This document shows, in pieces, positions 1 to 10,200 of a stretch of 64,000 nt of DNA. Source of the stretch: Parvimonas micra (GTDB lineage Bacteria; Bacillota; Clostridia; Tissierellales; Peptoniphilaceae); NCBI RefSeq assembly GCF_900637905.1, contig NZ_LR134472.1, forward strand, positions 1,488,001 to 1,552,000. Direction: 5' to 3'. Below the pieces are notes generated by a model that did not search any database, was not told where the DNA came from, and saw nothing but the letters and a program-made list of their open reading frames with translations. Numbering within the stretch: the first letter of the stretch is position 1; each line of letters starts with the position of its first letter. The position numbers and the translations under genes were made by a program.

Positions 1-1491
1 TTTGGAATATTATATTTTTTAATTTTTGAAAAATTGTATTATAGTAAAATAGATTATCCATTTTTAGTGTTATTGACATTTCTAGTGTTTTTATATTTTG
101 TGTTTTTAATTCCTTTTTGGGGCTATCATATGGAAAAAGGTGTTAATGTTTATCAGAAAAATTTAACTGATTTAGTTTTTACAACAATTCTTAATAGAAA
201 TAGTGATGTACATTCATCTGAAAACATTACTTTAATTCAACATGATGTAATAAATGATTCTAAAATATTAGGTTGGGATCTTGTAGTGCTTTTTCAGGCT
301 ATTTTATCAGGTATTATATCAACTATTGTGATTTTTAATGCTTCATATAAAATGCTACTATTACTTTACATTCTAGGTTTAATTGCAATAATATCAAATT
401 TATTTTTTATAAAAATTATAAAAAAATTATATTTATGTATAAGAAAAAATATTGAACTTAAAATAAAATATGTGTCTGAGTATGTAAATAATTTAATAAT
501 AGTAAATATTTACGGATTAAACGAGTCAATGGAAAGCGATATTTTAAAAGTATTGAGGGAAGTATATAAACAAAAATTAAGAATTAAAATTTATGAAACG
601 ATAACTTTTTTTATAGACAATATGGTATATAAAATTGGATTCAAATTAGTCATAATTATTTATGGAATGTATCTTGTTTCGATAGGAAGTATAAATTTTG
701 GATATCTATTACTATGTTTTTCTATGGTTGAAGGAATAATTTTCTTTTTAAGTTATACAGGTGAATATATATCTGTTATACAAAAATTATTTATAAGTAT
801 TTCAAAAGTTAATACTTTTTTATATTCTAAAAGAAATTCTGAAAAATCAAAATTTGTTTTAAAGCCTATATCTAAGGTAGAATTTAGGGATGTATTTTTT
901 AAATTTTTTGATAGTAAAGAGTATTTAATAGATGGACTAAACTTAGAATTTGATTTTTCAAATAACTATATAATTTGTGGTAAAAATGGTATTGGCAAAA
1001 GTACAATATTTAAATTGATATTTGGTATTTTAAAACCTGATAAAGGGAGCATTAACTTTAAATATTGCAAATTAGAGAATAGTGGAAATCCTGTTTATGT
1101 TTCTCAAGAACCTTTGATTTTTTCGGGTACTGTAAGAGAAAATATATTACTAGATAAAAAAGATGTTAGTGACGATAAAATATATGAGGTTTTACAAACG
1201 GTTTGTTTAGATAATTGGATAGATTCTTTGGATGATGGACTTGACTTTTATATTGATGAAAAGGTAAGTGTTTTATCTAAAGGAGAAAAAATGAGATTAA
1301 CAATAGCTAGGGCATTAATAACAAACCCTCAAATACTTTTTTTAGACGAACCTGATGCAAATTTAGATGTTGAAACAATAAAATTAATTATAAATAATAT
1401 AAAGAAATTGTATAAATGTAAATTTATGATTATTTCACATTTAACAAAGTATAATATTTATAATGAAGATTTTAAAATAATAGAGTTGTAA
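1..1491 (+). CDS. ABC exporter, permease-ATPase half-transporter (5' partial)
   Basis: Membrane exporter subunit fusing a type I ABC transmembrane domain to an ATPase. The frame is open to the window edge, so the N-terminus is missing; the first possible start inside (TTG at 34) has no good ribosome site. Several hydrophobic segments fill the first 270 residues. The ATPase follows with Walker A GKNGIGKST (near 979-1005), a Q-loop in VSQEP, signature LSKGE, Walker B ILFLDEP with the catalytic Glu, and the H-loop SH in IISHL. About 485 residues are visible against 550-600 usual. No C39 peptidase domain is visible. Substrate unknown; bacteriocin or peptide export is possible but unsupported. A hairpin terminator follows at 1547. 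Confidence 0.85.
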   Translation, partial: FGILYFLIFEKLYYSKIDYPFLVLLTFLVFLYFVFLIPFWGYHMEKGVNVYQKNLTDLVFTTILNRNSDVHSSENITLIQHDVINDSKILGWDLVVLFQAILSGIISTIVIFNASYKMLLLLYILGLIAIISNLFFIKIIKKLYLCIRKNIELKIKYVSEYVNNLIIVNIYGLNESMESDILKVLREVYKQKLRIKIYETITFFIDNMVYKIGFKLVIIIYGMYLVSIGSINFGYLLLCFSMVEGIIFFLSYTGEYISVIQKLFISISKVNTFLYSKRNSEKSKFVLKPISKVEFRDVFFKFFDSKEYLIDGLNLEFDFSNNYIICGKNGIGKSTIFKLIFGILKPDKGSINFKYCKLENSGNPVYVSQEPLIFSGTVRENILLDKKDVSDDKIYEVLQTVCLDNWIDSLDDGLDFYIDEKVSVLSKGEKMRLTIARALITNPQILFLDEPDANLDVETIKLIINNIKKLYKCKFMIISHLTKYNIYNEDFKIIEL

Positions 1492-1546
1492 AAAAGAAAT
1501 GTTGATGAATTTATCCAAAATCTAAGTGAAAATATAATTATGAATT

Positions 1547-1575
1547 AAGATAAACATTATTGTTTGTCTTTTTTT
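1547..1575 (+). terminator. Rho-independent terminator after ABC exporter gene
   Basis: A 10-bp stem (AAGATAAACA with TGTTTGTCTT, one G-T pair), a 4-nt loop and a run of T. It lies 55 bp after the exporter stop codon. Confidence 0.75.
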
Positions 1576-1597
1576 ATATAATTTATAGTAATGATTA

Positions 1598-1626
1598 TTG
1601 AATTCGTTTCGCTAATGTGATATAAT
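1598..1626 (+). promoter_or_regulatory. Promoter of lipoprotein gene
   Basis: TTGAAT, 17-bp spacer, TATAAT, 27 bp upstream of the lipoprotein ATG. It sits directly after the preceding terminator. Confidence 0.7.
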
Positions 1627-1653
1627 GGAAGAGAATATACAGAGGTGGTTATT

Positions 1654-2250
1654 ATGAGTAAAAAAATTAAACTTTTTAATTTTAAAGTCCTATTGGCAAC
1701 ATTTTCTTTTTGCTTTTTAATTCTTTTTTCTTCTTGTAAAAGTTCTAATATTAGTATAGAAAAATTTAGAAATAAAGTATTTTTAGCAAATGACAATGGA
1801 CGTATTGTATTTCATATGGATAAAGTTAATATAAAATATCCTGACTATTGTTGGAACAAAAATTCAGGTGTTATAGTTGATAAGAATGGAGAAGTTTTTA
1901 AAAAACCAAACAGAGAAGAAGCCTTCTTTGAAGCCTTTAACCTAAAAATAGAAGTAAGGAACGGGAAAAAATATATAAATTCTGATAGTAAGTTTTATCC
2001 AAATTATAGATTTGAAATCAAAGATGAATTTACGATTTTAGATACACTTTTGGGGATAGAATATGTTGATAATTTGAGTAAATATGGAATAGAGAGTGAT
2101 GACAACGAATATATAAATGCTTATAAAGAAGCTAAGGATTTAGTTAATCAATATAAAAATACAGTTAAAGGTATGGAGAATAATAAAGATGAACTTTCTC
2201 CAAAAGTTAAAGATGAAATAGAGCGAGAAATGAAAAAAGATAAAAAATAA
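1654..2250 (+). CDS. Lipoprotein of unknown function
   Basis: A secreted, lipid-anchored protein of 198 residues. The N-terminus has a positive stretch (KKIKLFNFK), a hydrophobic core and a lipobox ending FSSC, so cleavage before that Cys and lipidation are expected. The mature part is hydrophilic with a charged, Lys/Glu-rich C-terminal tail that is probably helical. I do not recognise the family. The start is ATG 1654 rather than an in-frame GTG at 1645, because that GTG lies inside the AGAGGTGG ribosome site. It is a single-gene unit: own promoter at 1598 and terminator at 2277. Confidence 0.75.
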   Translation: MSKKIKLFNFKVLLATFSFCFLILFSSCKSSNISIEKFRNKVFLANDNGRIVFHMDKVNIKYPDYCWNKNSGVIVDKNGEVFKKPNREEAFFEAFNLKIEVRNGKKYINSDSKFYPNYRFEIKDEFTILDTLLGIEYVDNLSKYGIESDDNEYINAYKEAKDLVNQYKNTVKGMENNKDELSPKVKDEIEREMKKDKK

Positions 2251-2276
2251 AATATTTTATTGATAAAAAATAAGAT

Positions 2277-2307
2277 AAGATTGGAATTATATTTCAATCT
2301 TTTTTTT
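2277..2307 (+). terminator. Rho-independent terminator after lipoprotein gene
   Basis: Stem AAGATTGGAAT with ATTTCAATCTT (one G-T pair), short loop, then eight T. It ends 27 bp after the lipoprotein stop. Confidence 0.75.
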
Positions 2308-2388
2308 AATTCTTAAATACAAAATTTAATTTTAATATATTTTTTGAAGTTTATATATTTATAAATATATTTTAAATATTGAAAAATT

Positions 2389-2418
2389 TTCGAAAAAATG
2401 ATACACTTATTGTATAAA
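2389..2418 (+). promoter_or_regulatory. Possible promoter of the pyrH-polC operon
   Basis: TATAAA at 2413-2418 with only a weak -35 (TTCGAA, 18-bp spacing), 23 bp before pyrH. The region between 2308 and 2440 is otherwise very AT-rich and holds nothing else I can name. Confidence 0.4.
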
Positions 2419-2440
2419 ATTAAAGGAGAAAAACTATCTT

Positions 2441-3154
2441 ATGGATTTAGATTTTAAAAGAGTAGTTATTAAACTTAGTGGAGAGGCTTTGTCAGGTGGA
2501 ATAGGACATGGGCTTGATGATGAAACAATTGAAAAAATTTGTAAATCAGTAAAAGATGTATATGATTTAGGTATTCAAATTTGTATTGTAGTCGGTGGTG
2601 GAAACTTTTGGAGAGGCCGTTCGAGTGAAAAAATAGAACGTTCAACTTCTGACCATATGGGTATGCTTGCAACTATAATAAATTCTTTAAGGTTACAAGC
2701 TACACTTGAAAATATGGGAGTACCTACAAGAGTTCAGACCTCAATTAGTGTACATGAAGTTGCAGAACCTTTTATAAAGAGGAAGGCTGAACGTCATCTT
2801 GAGAAAGGTAGGATTGTTATTTTTGGAGCAGGAACAGGTATGCCATATTTTTCAACAGATACGACTGCAGCTTTAAGAGCAGCAGAAATGCAAGCAGATG
2901 TAATTTTACTTGGTAAAACAGGAACTGACGGTATTTATGATAAAGATCCAAATAAATTTAAAGATGCGAAGAAATTTGAAGAATTAACATATATAGAAAT
3001 TTTGAATAGAGGATTGGGTATAATGGATGCTACAGCTACTTCTCTCTGTATGGATAACAATATTCCTCTTATTGTATTTGGAATTGACAATCCGGAAAAT
3101 TTAGTTTCAGTTGTAAAGGGAGAAAGAGTAGGAACAATAGTAAGGGGGAAATAA
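2441..3154 (+). CDS. pyrH: UMP kinase
   Basis: Cytosolic kinase that phosphorylates UMP to UDP with ATP, the committed step toward UTP and CTP. It has 237 residues, the usual length. Amino-acid-kinase family features are visible: N-terminal KLSGEAL, the glycine-rich [29 protein letters not shown] around residues 128-147, and the DGIYDKDP segment near 165-172. ATG at 2441 with AAAGGAG upstream. It heads a tight operon with frr only 1 bp downstream; pyrH-frr-uppS-cdsA order is standard in Firmicutes. Confidence 0.97.
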   Translation: MDLDFKRVVIKLSGEALSGGIGHGLDDETIEKICKSVKDVYDLGIQICIVVGGGNFWRGRSSEKIERSTSDHMGMLATIINSLRLQATLENMGVPTRVQTSISVHEVAEPFIKRKAERHLEKGRIVIFGAGTGMPYFSTDTTAALRAAEMQADVILLGKTGTDGIYDKDPNKFKDAKKFEELTYIEILNRGLGIMDATATSLCMDNNIPLIVFGIDNPENLVSVVKGERVGTIVRGK

Positions 3155-3155
3155 A

Positions 3156-3713
3156 ATGCATAGAGAAATAATTAATGAATTAGAAAGAAAAATGTCAAAA
3201 TCAATAGAATCTTATGAAACAGAACTAACAACAGTAAGAGCTGGTAGAGCAAATCCTACAATTTTAGATCAATTTACTGTTGATTATTATGGAACAGAAA
3301 CTCCAATTAAGCAAGTTGCATCTATTTCAGTTCCGGAGGCAAGATTATTAGTTATTCAACCTTGGGATGCATCTTTGATAACTCCTATAGAAAAAGTTCT
3401 TTTAGCATCAAATTTAGGAATAACCCCATCTAATGACGGAAAAGTTATTAGACTGCCATTCCCGGCATTGACAGAAGATAGAAGAAAAGAATTAGTTAAG
3501 GTTGTTAAGGGATATGGAGAAAACTCTAAGATAGCTATTAGAAATTTGAGACGTGATGGACTTGATAAATTGAAAAAATTAGAAAAAGATAAAGAAATCA
3601 GCGAAGATGAATTAAGACAAGCTGAAGAAGAAGTTCAAAAAGTTACAGATAAATTTATCAAAAAAGTTGAAGATATTACAAAATTAAAAGAAAAAGAATT
3701 AATGGAAATTTAA
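3156..3713 (+). CDS. frr: Ribosome recycling factor
   Basis: Splits post-termination ribosomes together with EF-G. At 185 residues it is full length. Typical family segments are visible: TVRAGRANPTILD near residues 26-38, the VDYYGTETPIKQVASISVPEAR hinge region, and the C-terminal Lys/Glu-rich long helix with NLRRDGLDKLKKLEKD. It begins 2 bp after pyrH. The stop TAA shares one base with the uppS ATG (TAATG), so translation is likely coupled. Confidence 0.97.
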   Translation: MHREIINELERKMSKSIESYETELTTVRAGRANPTILDQFTVDYYGTETPIKQVASISVPEARLLVIQPWDASLITPIEKVLLASNLGITPSNDGKVIRLPFPALTEDRRKELVKVVKGYGENSKIAIRNLRRDGLDKLKKLEKDKEISEDELRQAEEEVQKVTDKFIKKVEDITKLKEKELMEI

Positions 3714-4429
3714 TGAAAGATATAGATTTAAAAAATGTGCCAAAACATATTGGTATAATTATGGATGGTAATGGAAGATGGGCAAAAAATAGATTTTTGC
3801 CCAGAATTGCCGGACACAAAGAAGGAATGAATAGAGTTGTTGATATTGTTGAAGAGTGCTGTAAAATAGGAGTTAGGACTCTAACTTTATATGCATTTTC
3901 AACTGAAAATTGGAAAAGACCTGAAGAAGAAGTGAATGGTCTTATGAATATTTTGGTTATTTACATAAATTCTCAATTAAAGAGAATTTTAGAGAATAAT
4001 ATAGTTTTTAGAGTTATTGGAGATTATAGTAAGTTGCCGGATTCTATAGTTAAGTTGCTTGAAGACAGTATAAATAAGTCAAAAAATAATAATGGAATGG
4101 TATTAAATATTGCATTAAATTATGGTGGTAGAGCTGAAATTATTGCATCAATAAAAAAATTATATGATGATATTTTAAAAGAAAAATTTTCAATAGATAA
4201 TTTAAATGAAGAAAGCTTTAAAAAATATCTATATACAAAAGAAAATTCAGATGTTGATTTAATGATAAGAACAGGAAATGAAAAGAGGATAAGCAATTTT
4301 TTGATTTATCAATTAGCTTATTCTGAATTTTATTTTACAGATATTTTATGGCCTGAGTTTTATGCCGATGATTTGTATGATGCAATATATGATTTTCAAA
4401 ATAGAAATAGAAGATTTGGGGGAATTTAA
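3713..4429 (+). CDS. uppS: Isoprenyl transferase (undecaprenyl diphosphate synthase)
   Basis: Cis-prenyltransferase that builds C55 undecaprenyl diphosphate, the lipid carrier for peptidoglycan and the polysaccharide made by the 39-47 kb cluster. It has 238 residues. The family signature MDGNGRWA lies at residues 17-24 with the magnesium-binding Asp18; further motifs are TLYAFSTENWKRP and DLMIRTGNEKRISNFLIYQLAYSEFYF, the C-terminal substrate-binding signature. It overlaps frr and cdsA by one base each. Confidence 0.96.
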   Translation: MKDIDLKNVPKHIGIIMDGNGRWAKNRFLPRIAGHKEGMNRVVDIVEECCKIGVRTLTLYAFSTENWKRPEEEVNGLMNILVIYINSQLKRILENNIVFRVIGDYSKLPDSIVKLLEDSINKSKNNNGMVLNIALNYGGRAEIIASIKKLYDDILKEKFSIDNLNEESFKKYLYTKENSDVDLMIRTGNEKRISNFLIYQLAYSEFYFTDILWPEFYADDLYDAIYDFQNRNRRFGGI

Positions 4430-5211
4430 TGAATAGTTTTATTAATAGGACTATAAGTGGAGTTTTAATGTTAATAGTATCTTTTATTTGTATCTGTTGT
4501 GGTGGTTATGCACTTATAGGATATGCTATGACTATTGCTGTTCTATGTTTAATTGAATTGTTTAGGACATTTAAGTTAAATGATATATTAGTAATAGTTC
4601 TTAGTATGTTATTTTCTGTGGCAATTTTGTATTCTATAGGAAGTTCAAATAAAGATTTAGTATTGACTTTTTTTTCATTATATTTTCTTTCTATTTCCAT
4701 ATATTATTTGTTTTTTAATAAAATCAATATTGAAAATTTTGGAAAATTATTGTTTTCTTTTATTTATATTTCAATACCTATGGGAATTTTTTTAAGATTA
4801 GGGCAAACAAATCTTTTGTGGGTTGTATTTCTTATTTCATGGGGAACTGATACATTTGCTTATCTATTTGGAATAATTTTTGGAAAACATAAGTTATATC
4901 CAAGCATAAGTCCTAAAAAAACTGTTGAGGGCTCTTTAGGAGGAATTTTCGGATCAGTTATATTGTTAAATGTATTCAATTTTTTTGTTTTAAAATATAA
5001 TGCCGTTTTTATAATTAGTTTTGGAATAATTCTTTCTATTGTCGCTCAATTGGGAGATTTATTTGCATCTAAAATAAAAAGAGAAATTGGAATAAAAGAT
5101 TTTAGTAATATTATTAGAGGACATGGCGGATTTTTAGATAGGTTTGACAGTATAATTTTTGTAACTCCTTTAGTCTATATTATTTTTCACATATTTGGAG
5201 GTAGTATTTGA
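4429..5211 (+). CDS. cdsA: Phosphatidate cytidylyltransferase
   Basis: Integral membrane enzyme making CDP-diacylglycerol from phosphatidic acid and CTP. It has 260 residues and about eight hydrophobic segments. The C-terminal CdsA signature is clear: SPKKTVEGSLGG, then AQLGDLFASKIKRE and KDFSNIIRGHGGFLDRFDS. Translation is coupled at both ends (TAATG with uppS, TGATG with rseP). In most Firmicutes dxr follows cdsA; here rseP follows directly. Confidence 0.94.
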   Translation: MNSFINRTISGVLMLIVSFICICCGGYALIGYAMTIAVLCLIELFRTFKLNDILVIVLSMLFSVAILYSIGSSNKDLVLTFFSLYFLSISIYYLFFNKINIENFGKLLFSFIYISIPMGIFLRLGQTNLLWVVFLISWGTDTFAYLFGIIFGKHKLYPSISPKKTVEGSLGGIFGSVILLNVFNFFVLKYNAVFIISFGIILSIVAQLGDLFASKIKREIGIKDFSNIIRGHGGFLDRFDSIIFVTPLVYIIFHIFGGSI

Positions 5212-6242
5212 TGATTATAAAAATAATAATAGCACTTTTAGTGTTTATGGTAGTAGTTGTAGTTCATGAATTTGGACATTTTATTTTCGCTAAAAGAGCT
5301 AAGATAAAAGTAAATGAATTCTCCGTCGGAATGGGACCTAAAATTTTTGGAAAACAAAGAGGAGATACATTATATTCTATCAGAGCTTTACCATTAGGCG
5401 GTTTTTGTGCTATGGAAGGTGAAGATGAAGGAGAAGACGAAGAGGAATTAGATTTTTCAAAAAGAGGACATTTTAATGGAGCCTCAATAGGTGGAAGAAT
5501 TTTAACTATTTTTGCAGGACCATTGTTTAATTTTATTTTAGCATTTGTTATCCTTTTTACACTATTTGGATTTAGAGGACATCAAACAACTACGGTGGGT
5601 AATCTTAAGGACAATTCAATTGCTCAAAAGTATGGAATTCAAGTTGGAGATAAAATTGTAGGTATTGGAGAAAATAAAATAAATTCTTGGAAAGATATTC
5701 AAGAAAGTTTATCTAAGCTTGACAAACAAGAAACTGTTGTTAAGGTAGTGAGAAATGGACAAGAAAAAGAAATAAAAGTAAAATTTGATAATTCTAATGA
5801 AAAAATTTTGGGTATTACTTCAAAATTGGAAAGAAATTTATTAGTTTCTGTAAAAGAAACTTTTAATACATTTTTTTATTTTATAAGCTCAATGTTTGAT
5901 ATTTTAAGACAATTATTTACAGGTAAAGTTGGTGTAGGACAATTATCTGGACCAATAGGAGTAGTTGGAGCAATAAGTAGTGCTGCAAGTAATGGATGGT
6001 ATTCATTATTATACATTACAGCTTTTTTAAGTGTGAACTTGGGTTTTATAAATTTATTGCCTATTCCGGCTTTAGATGGAGGAAGACTGGTTTTCTTATT
6101 TATAGAATTTATTTTAGGAAGACCTGTTTCAAGATCTAAAGAAGGCTTAATTCATACAATAGGATTTATATTTTTAATGGGTCTTATTTTATTCGTATCG
6201 TTTAAAGATGTAATAAGACTAGGAATTTTTGGAGCAAATTAA
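5211..6242 (+). CDS. rseP: RIP site-2 metalloprotease
   Basis: Intramembrane zinc protease (M50 family) that cuts membrane-bound anti-sigma factors or signal-peptide remnants. It has 343 residues. The zinc site HEFGH lies at residues 19-23 in the first membrane helix, one PDZ domain spans about 118-190, and the second metal-binding motif is NLLPIPALDGGRL near 285. The start is ATG 5211 (TGATG overlap with cdsA) with GGAGG at 5197, not the in-frame TTG at 5208. An acidic insertion (EDEGEDEEELD) follows the conserved GGFCAMEGE segment. Confidence 0.93.
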   Translation: MIIKIIIALLVFMVVVVVHEFGHFIFAKRAKIKVNEFSVGMGPKIFGKQRGDTLYSIRALPLGGFCAMEGEDEGEDEEELDFSKRGHFNGASIGGRILTIFAGPLFNFILAFVILFTLFGFRGHQTTTVGNLKDNSIAQKYGIQVGDKIVGIGENKINSWKDIQESLSKLDKQETVVKVVRNGQEKEIKVKFDNSNEKILGITSKLERNLLVSVKETFNTFFYFISSMFDILRQLFTGKVGVGQLSGPIGVVGAISSAASNGWYSLLYITAFLSVNLGFINLLPIPALDGGRLVFLFIEFILGRPVSRSKEGLIHTIGFIFLMGLILFVSFKDVIRLGIFGAN

Positions 6243-7297
6243 TGGAAAGAAAAATAACTAAGAAAATTTATGTGGGGAACGTACCTGTTGGAGGGGGTTC
6301 TCCTATTTCTATACAATCAATGACTAATACAATTACAAAAGATGTATTTTCAACTGCTAGACAAATTAATGAATTTGCAAAAGAAGGTTGCAATATTAGT
6401 CGTTCAGCAGTGAATGATTTGGATGATGCTTTGGCAATTAAGAAAATAAAGTCTTTAACTACAATACCTTTTATTGCTGATATACAATATGATTATAAAC
6501 TTGCAATATTAGCTGCAGAAAATGGCGCAGATTGTTTAAGAATTAATCCCGGAAATATTGGTGGAAAAAAGAAAGTTAAAGAAGTTGTGGAATGTTGTAA
6601 GTACCATAATATTCCAATAAGAGTTGGGGTTAATTCCGGATCTGTAAATCAAAAGTTTATAGATAAATTTCATGGAGTTAATAAAGAGTCTATAGTTTAT
6701 AGTGCCTTAGATCAGGTTGAATTTTTAGAATCTTTAAATTTTGATCAAATTAAAATATCAATAAAATCAAGCAATGTTCCTATTTGTGTTGAGTCTTATG
6801 AACTTTTGAGTAATTTATGCGATTATCCATTACATCTAGGGATTACAGAAGCCGGACCAAGCTTTAGAGGAACCATAAAATCTTCTGTAGGACTTGGTAT
6901 TATTTTAGCAAAAGGAATTGGAGATACGATTAGAGTTTCTTTAACCGGAGATCCGGTAGAAGAAGTTAAAGTTGGAAAAGAAATTTTACGTTCACTAGGA
7001 CTTTTAAAAGATGGAATAGATTTAATTTCCTGTCCTACTTGTTCAAGAACAAAAATAGATTTAATCAATATTGTTGAACAAGCTGAAAAGGAATTAAAAC
7101 ATGTAAAGAAAAATTTGAAAATTGCGATAATGGGATGCCCCGTAAATGGTCCCGGTGAGGCAAAAGAAGCGGATTTAGGAATTGCAGGCGGGAATGGTAA
7201 AGGTCTGATTTTCAAAAAAGGGCAAATTATAAAAAAAGTTGAAGAAAAAGATTTATTAGCAGAACTTATTAACGAAATAAATAAATTGGAGGAATAG
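6242..7297 (+). CDS. ispG: 4-hydroxy-3-methylbut-2-enyl diphosphate synthase
   Basis: Iron-sulfur enzyme of the MEP isoprenoid pathway, converting MEcPP to HMBPP. It has 351 residues. The [4Fe-4S] ligands are Cys264, Cys267 (SCPTC) and Cys299, with Glu306 in the MGCPVNGPGEA motif. The N-terminal part shows GGGSPISIQSMTNT, the substrate-binding barrel. It overlaps rseP (TAATG). The MEP enzymes IspD and IspF are encoded near 14-15 kb; dxs, dxr, ispE and ispH are not in the window. Confidence 0.96.
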   Translation: MERKITKKIYVGNVPVGGGSPISIQSMTNTITKDVFSTARQINEFAKEGCNISRSAVNDLDDALAIKKIKSLTTIPFIADIQYDYKLAILAAENGADCLRINPGNIGGKKKVKEVVECCKYHNIPIRVGVNSGSVNQKFIDKFHGVNKESIVYSALDQVEFLESLNFDQIKISIKSSNVPICVESYELLSNLCDYPLHLGITEAGPSFRGTIKSSVGLGIILAKGIGDTIRVSLTGDPVEEVKVGKEILRSLGLLKDGIDLISCPTCSRTKIDLINIVEQAEKELKHVKKNLKIAIMGCPVNGPGEAKEADLGIAGGNGKGLIFKKGQIIKKVEEKDLLAELINEINKLEE

Positions 7298-7298
7298 T

Positions 7299-10200
7299 AT
7301 GTATAGGAGTTTAAAAAGTTTTTATTTTTCACAGCGAAAAAATTACAGCTTATCAGATGATTTTATCATTGATGAGTTTATTTTTGGTGATGAAAAGATA
7401 AGTTTTAGATTGCTTACAAACTCCGATGATATTGGAATAGAAGAACTTATTGTTTTGGATAAAGAACTTCATGAGATATTTAATGGAAGAGAAGTAGATT
7501 TTTCGGTTCAAAACTTTTCAAAATCTGAATATCCTTATAAATATTTTTATTATATAAATTATGATGAATTTGTGAATGAAGTTCAAAAATTATTGAAGAA
7601 TCATGGATTTTCACTTACTAATAGTGATAGAATAAATTTTTTGGAAGATTATATAGAAATTTTTATTTCAAATTCTCTTTGTAGGTTTAAACTTATTTCA
7701 AATTCTTTTTTGGATGATTTAAAAGAATTTATATCCGGTAAATTTACTGAAGACATTGAGCTTATTATGCTAAATTGTTTAATGACAAGAGAAGAAAAAA
7801 GTTGTGAAAAACTTGATAACAAATTAGAAAATAAAAGAAAAGAAATAAAGCAAGAAAATAAAATTAAAGCTGAAAAAGTTAAAGTAAATAAAGAAAGTAC
7901 AGAAGAAAATAGTTTATTTAGACTAGGTAAAAAGATCTCGGATAAAGATCTAATTTTAAAAATTTCAGATTTAGATCAAAATAGTGGTTTTTGTAAAATT
8001 CAGGGAAGAGTTTATGATTTAGAAATTAGAGAGCTGAAAAGTGGGAAAAAATTAGCATTATTTGATATTGAAGATGAAACTTCTGCTATGAATTGTAAAT
8101 GGTTTTTAGATGAAAAGAAATTATCTATTTTCAATAATAATATAAATAAAGACTCCATTAAAAAAGGAATTTATGTAACGGCTATCGGTAGAGTTGAATA
8201 TGATCAATATGCAAAAGGAATTTCTATGATGATTGATGGCATGGAAAAGTCTTCAAGTTTTGTTTATATTGATAATGCACCTGAAAAGAGAGTTGAACTG
8301 CATTTGAATTCACAAATGAGTGGGCTTGATGGTTGTGTAAATTTAGAAGTCTTAAAATCAAGATTGGAAGAAATGGGTCATACTGGCGTAGGTGTCACAG
8401 ATATTGGAGTTGTTCAAGCATATCCGAAAATGATGGATTTGTTTGGGAAGAGCGATATAAAGGCATTATATGGACTTGAATTAAATTTGTTAGAGGATAA
8501 CCCGAGAATTTTATATAATTATAAAGATGGTGTAAATTTTGATACTTTTGTAGTTTTTGATATTGAGACAACCGGTCTTTCACATTTAAAAAATAATATT
8601 ACAGAAATAGGAGCTGTTCGAGTTGAAAGTGGAAAAATAGTTGATGTTTTTAATGGGCTGGTAAATCCTGAACAAGAAATATCTCAAGAAATTACTGAAA
8701 TAACCGGTATTACTAATGAAATGGTAGCAGATAAACCATTAATAAGTGAAATTATGCCAAAGTTTTTAGAATTTTCTAAAAATGCAGTTTTTGTTGCACA
8801 TAATGCAGAATTTGATATTTCATTTATAAAAACTAACTGTAAGAGATTAAATCTTGAATTTAATCCAACATTTATAGATACAATGGGTTTTGCAAGAGCT
8901 ATATTACCACATTTAAAAAATCATAAACTTAATACATTATGTAAGGAATTAGGAGTAAATTTATTAAATCATCATAGAGCCAGTTTTGATGCTGAGGCTT
9001 GTGCAGGAATACTTTTAGAACTTATAAAAATAGTTGAAAAAGAAGGAAAAGTATTTGATGAAAATATAAATAATATTGAAACAAAATGGCCTGTTGCAAA
9101 AAACATTTCATATAATTCAATTATATATGTTAAGAAAATGGAAGCCTTAAGTGGATTTTATAAGATGGTTTCTGAAGGATTAATGAAGTATTTTAGAAGA
9201 GTTGCCGGCTTTCCAAAGTCAAGATTGAAGGAATATAGAGAAGGCCTTTTAATCGGTTCGGGAAATTGGGATGGAGAACTTTTTAGAGCTTTTATTGAAG
9301 AAAAAAGTGAAGAAGAAATTTTAGAAATTGCAAAATTTTATGATTTTTTTGAGATTCAACCTATATCTAATTTAAAACATTTGTTTTTTAGAGGTAAAGT
9401 TTTAAGCATAGATGATTTGAAAGAAATAAATAAAAAGATTTATGAACTCGGAAAGAAATTAGATAAGTTAGTGGTAGCAACTGGAAATGTAAAATACTTG
9501 GATAAAAATGATTATATTTTTAGAAATGTAATTTTATATGGTCAAGGAAGAAAAAATCTTGAAAAAGAAGGTTCATTTTATTTTAGAACTACTGATGAAA
9601 TGTTTGATGAGTTTTCATATCTTGGGAAAGATGAAGCATATGAAGTTGTAGTAAAAAATACAAATATATTTAAAGATATGCTGGAAGATATTTTACCTAT
9701 TCCTAATGGAACATATCCACCTTTTATTGAAGGTTCTGATGAAGAATTAAGAAAAATATGTTATGATAAGGCTAAATCTATTTATGGAGAAAATTTACCA
9801 AAAATAGTTGAAGATAGGCTTGAGAGAGAATTAAGTTCAATTATAAAAAATGGATACGCTGTATTATATATAATTGCTCAAAAATTGGTTTGGAGATCAA
9901 ATGATGATGGATATTTGGTAGGTTCAAGAGGATCTGTCGGCTCATCTTTTGCAGCTACTATGGCTGGCATAACGGAAGTAAATCCATTAATCCCACATTA
10001 TATTTGTCCAAAATGCAAATATTCAGAATTTCATGAAGAATATAGTGGGCAATCCGGAGTCGATATGCCTGATAAAGAATGTCCACATTGTAAAATAAAT
10101 ATGAGTAAGGAAGGGCATGACATTCCTTTTGAAGTATTTTTAGGATTTGATGGTGATAAAGAACCGGATATTGATTTAAATTTTGCCGGAGAATATCAAT

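Noticed and set aside
6823-7332. 169-residue open frame on the minus strand
   Set aside because: It lies opposite ispG, has no ribosome site or promoter, and its translation is Ser/Pro/Phe-rich low-complexity, as expected from the complement of a coding frame.
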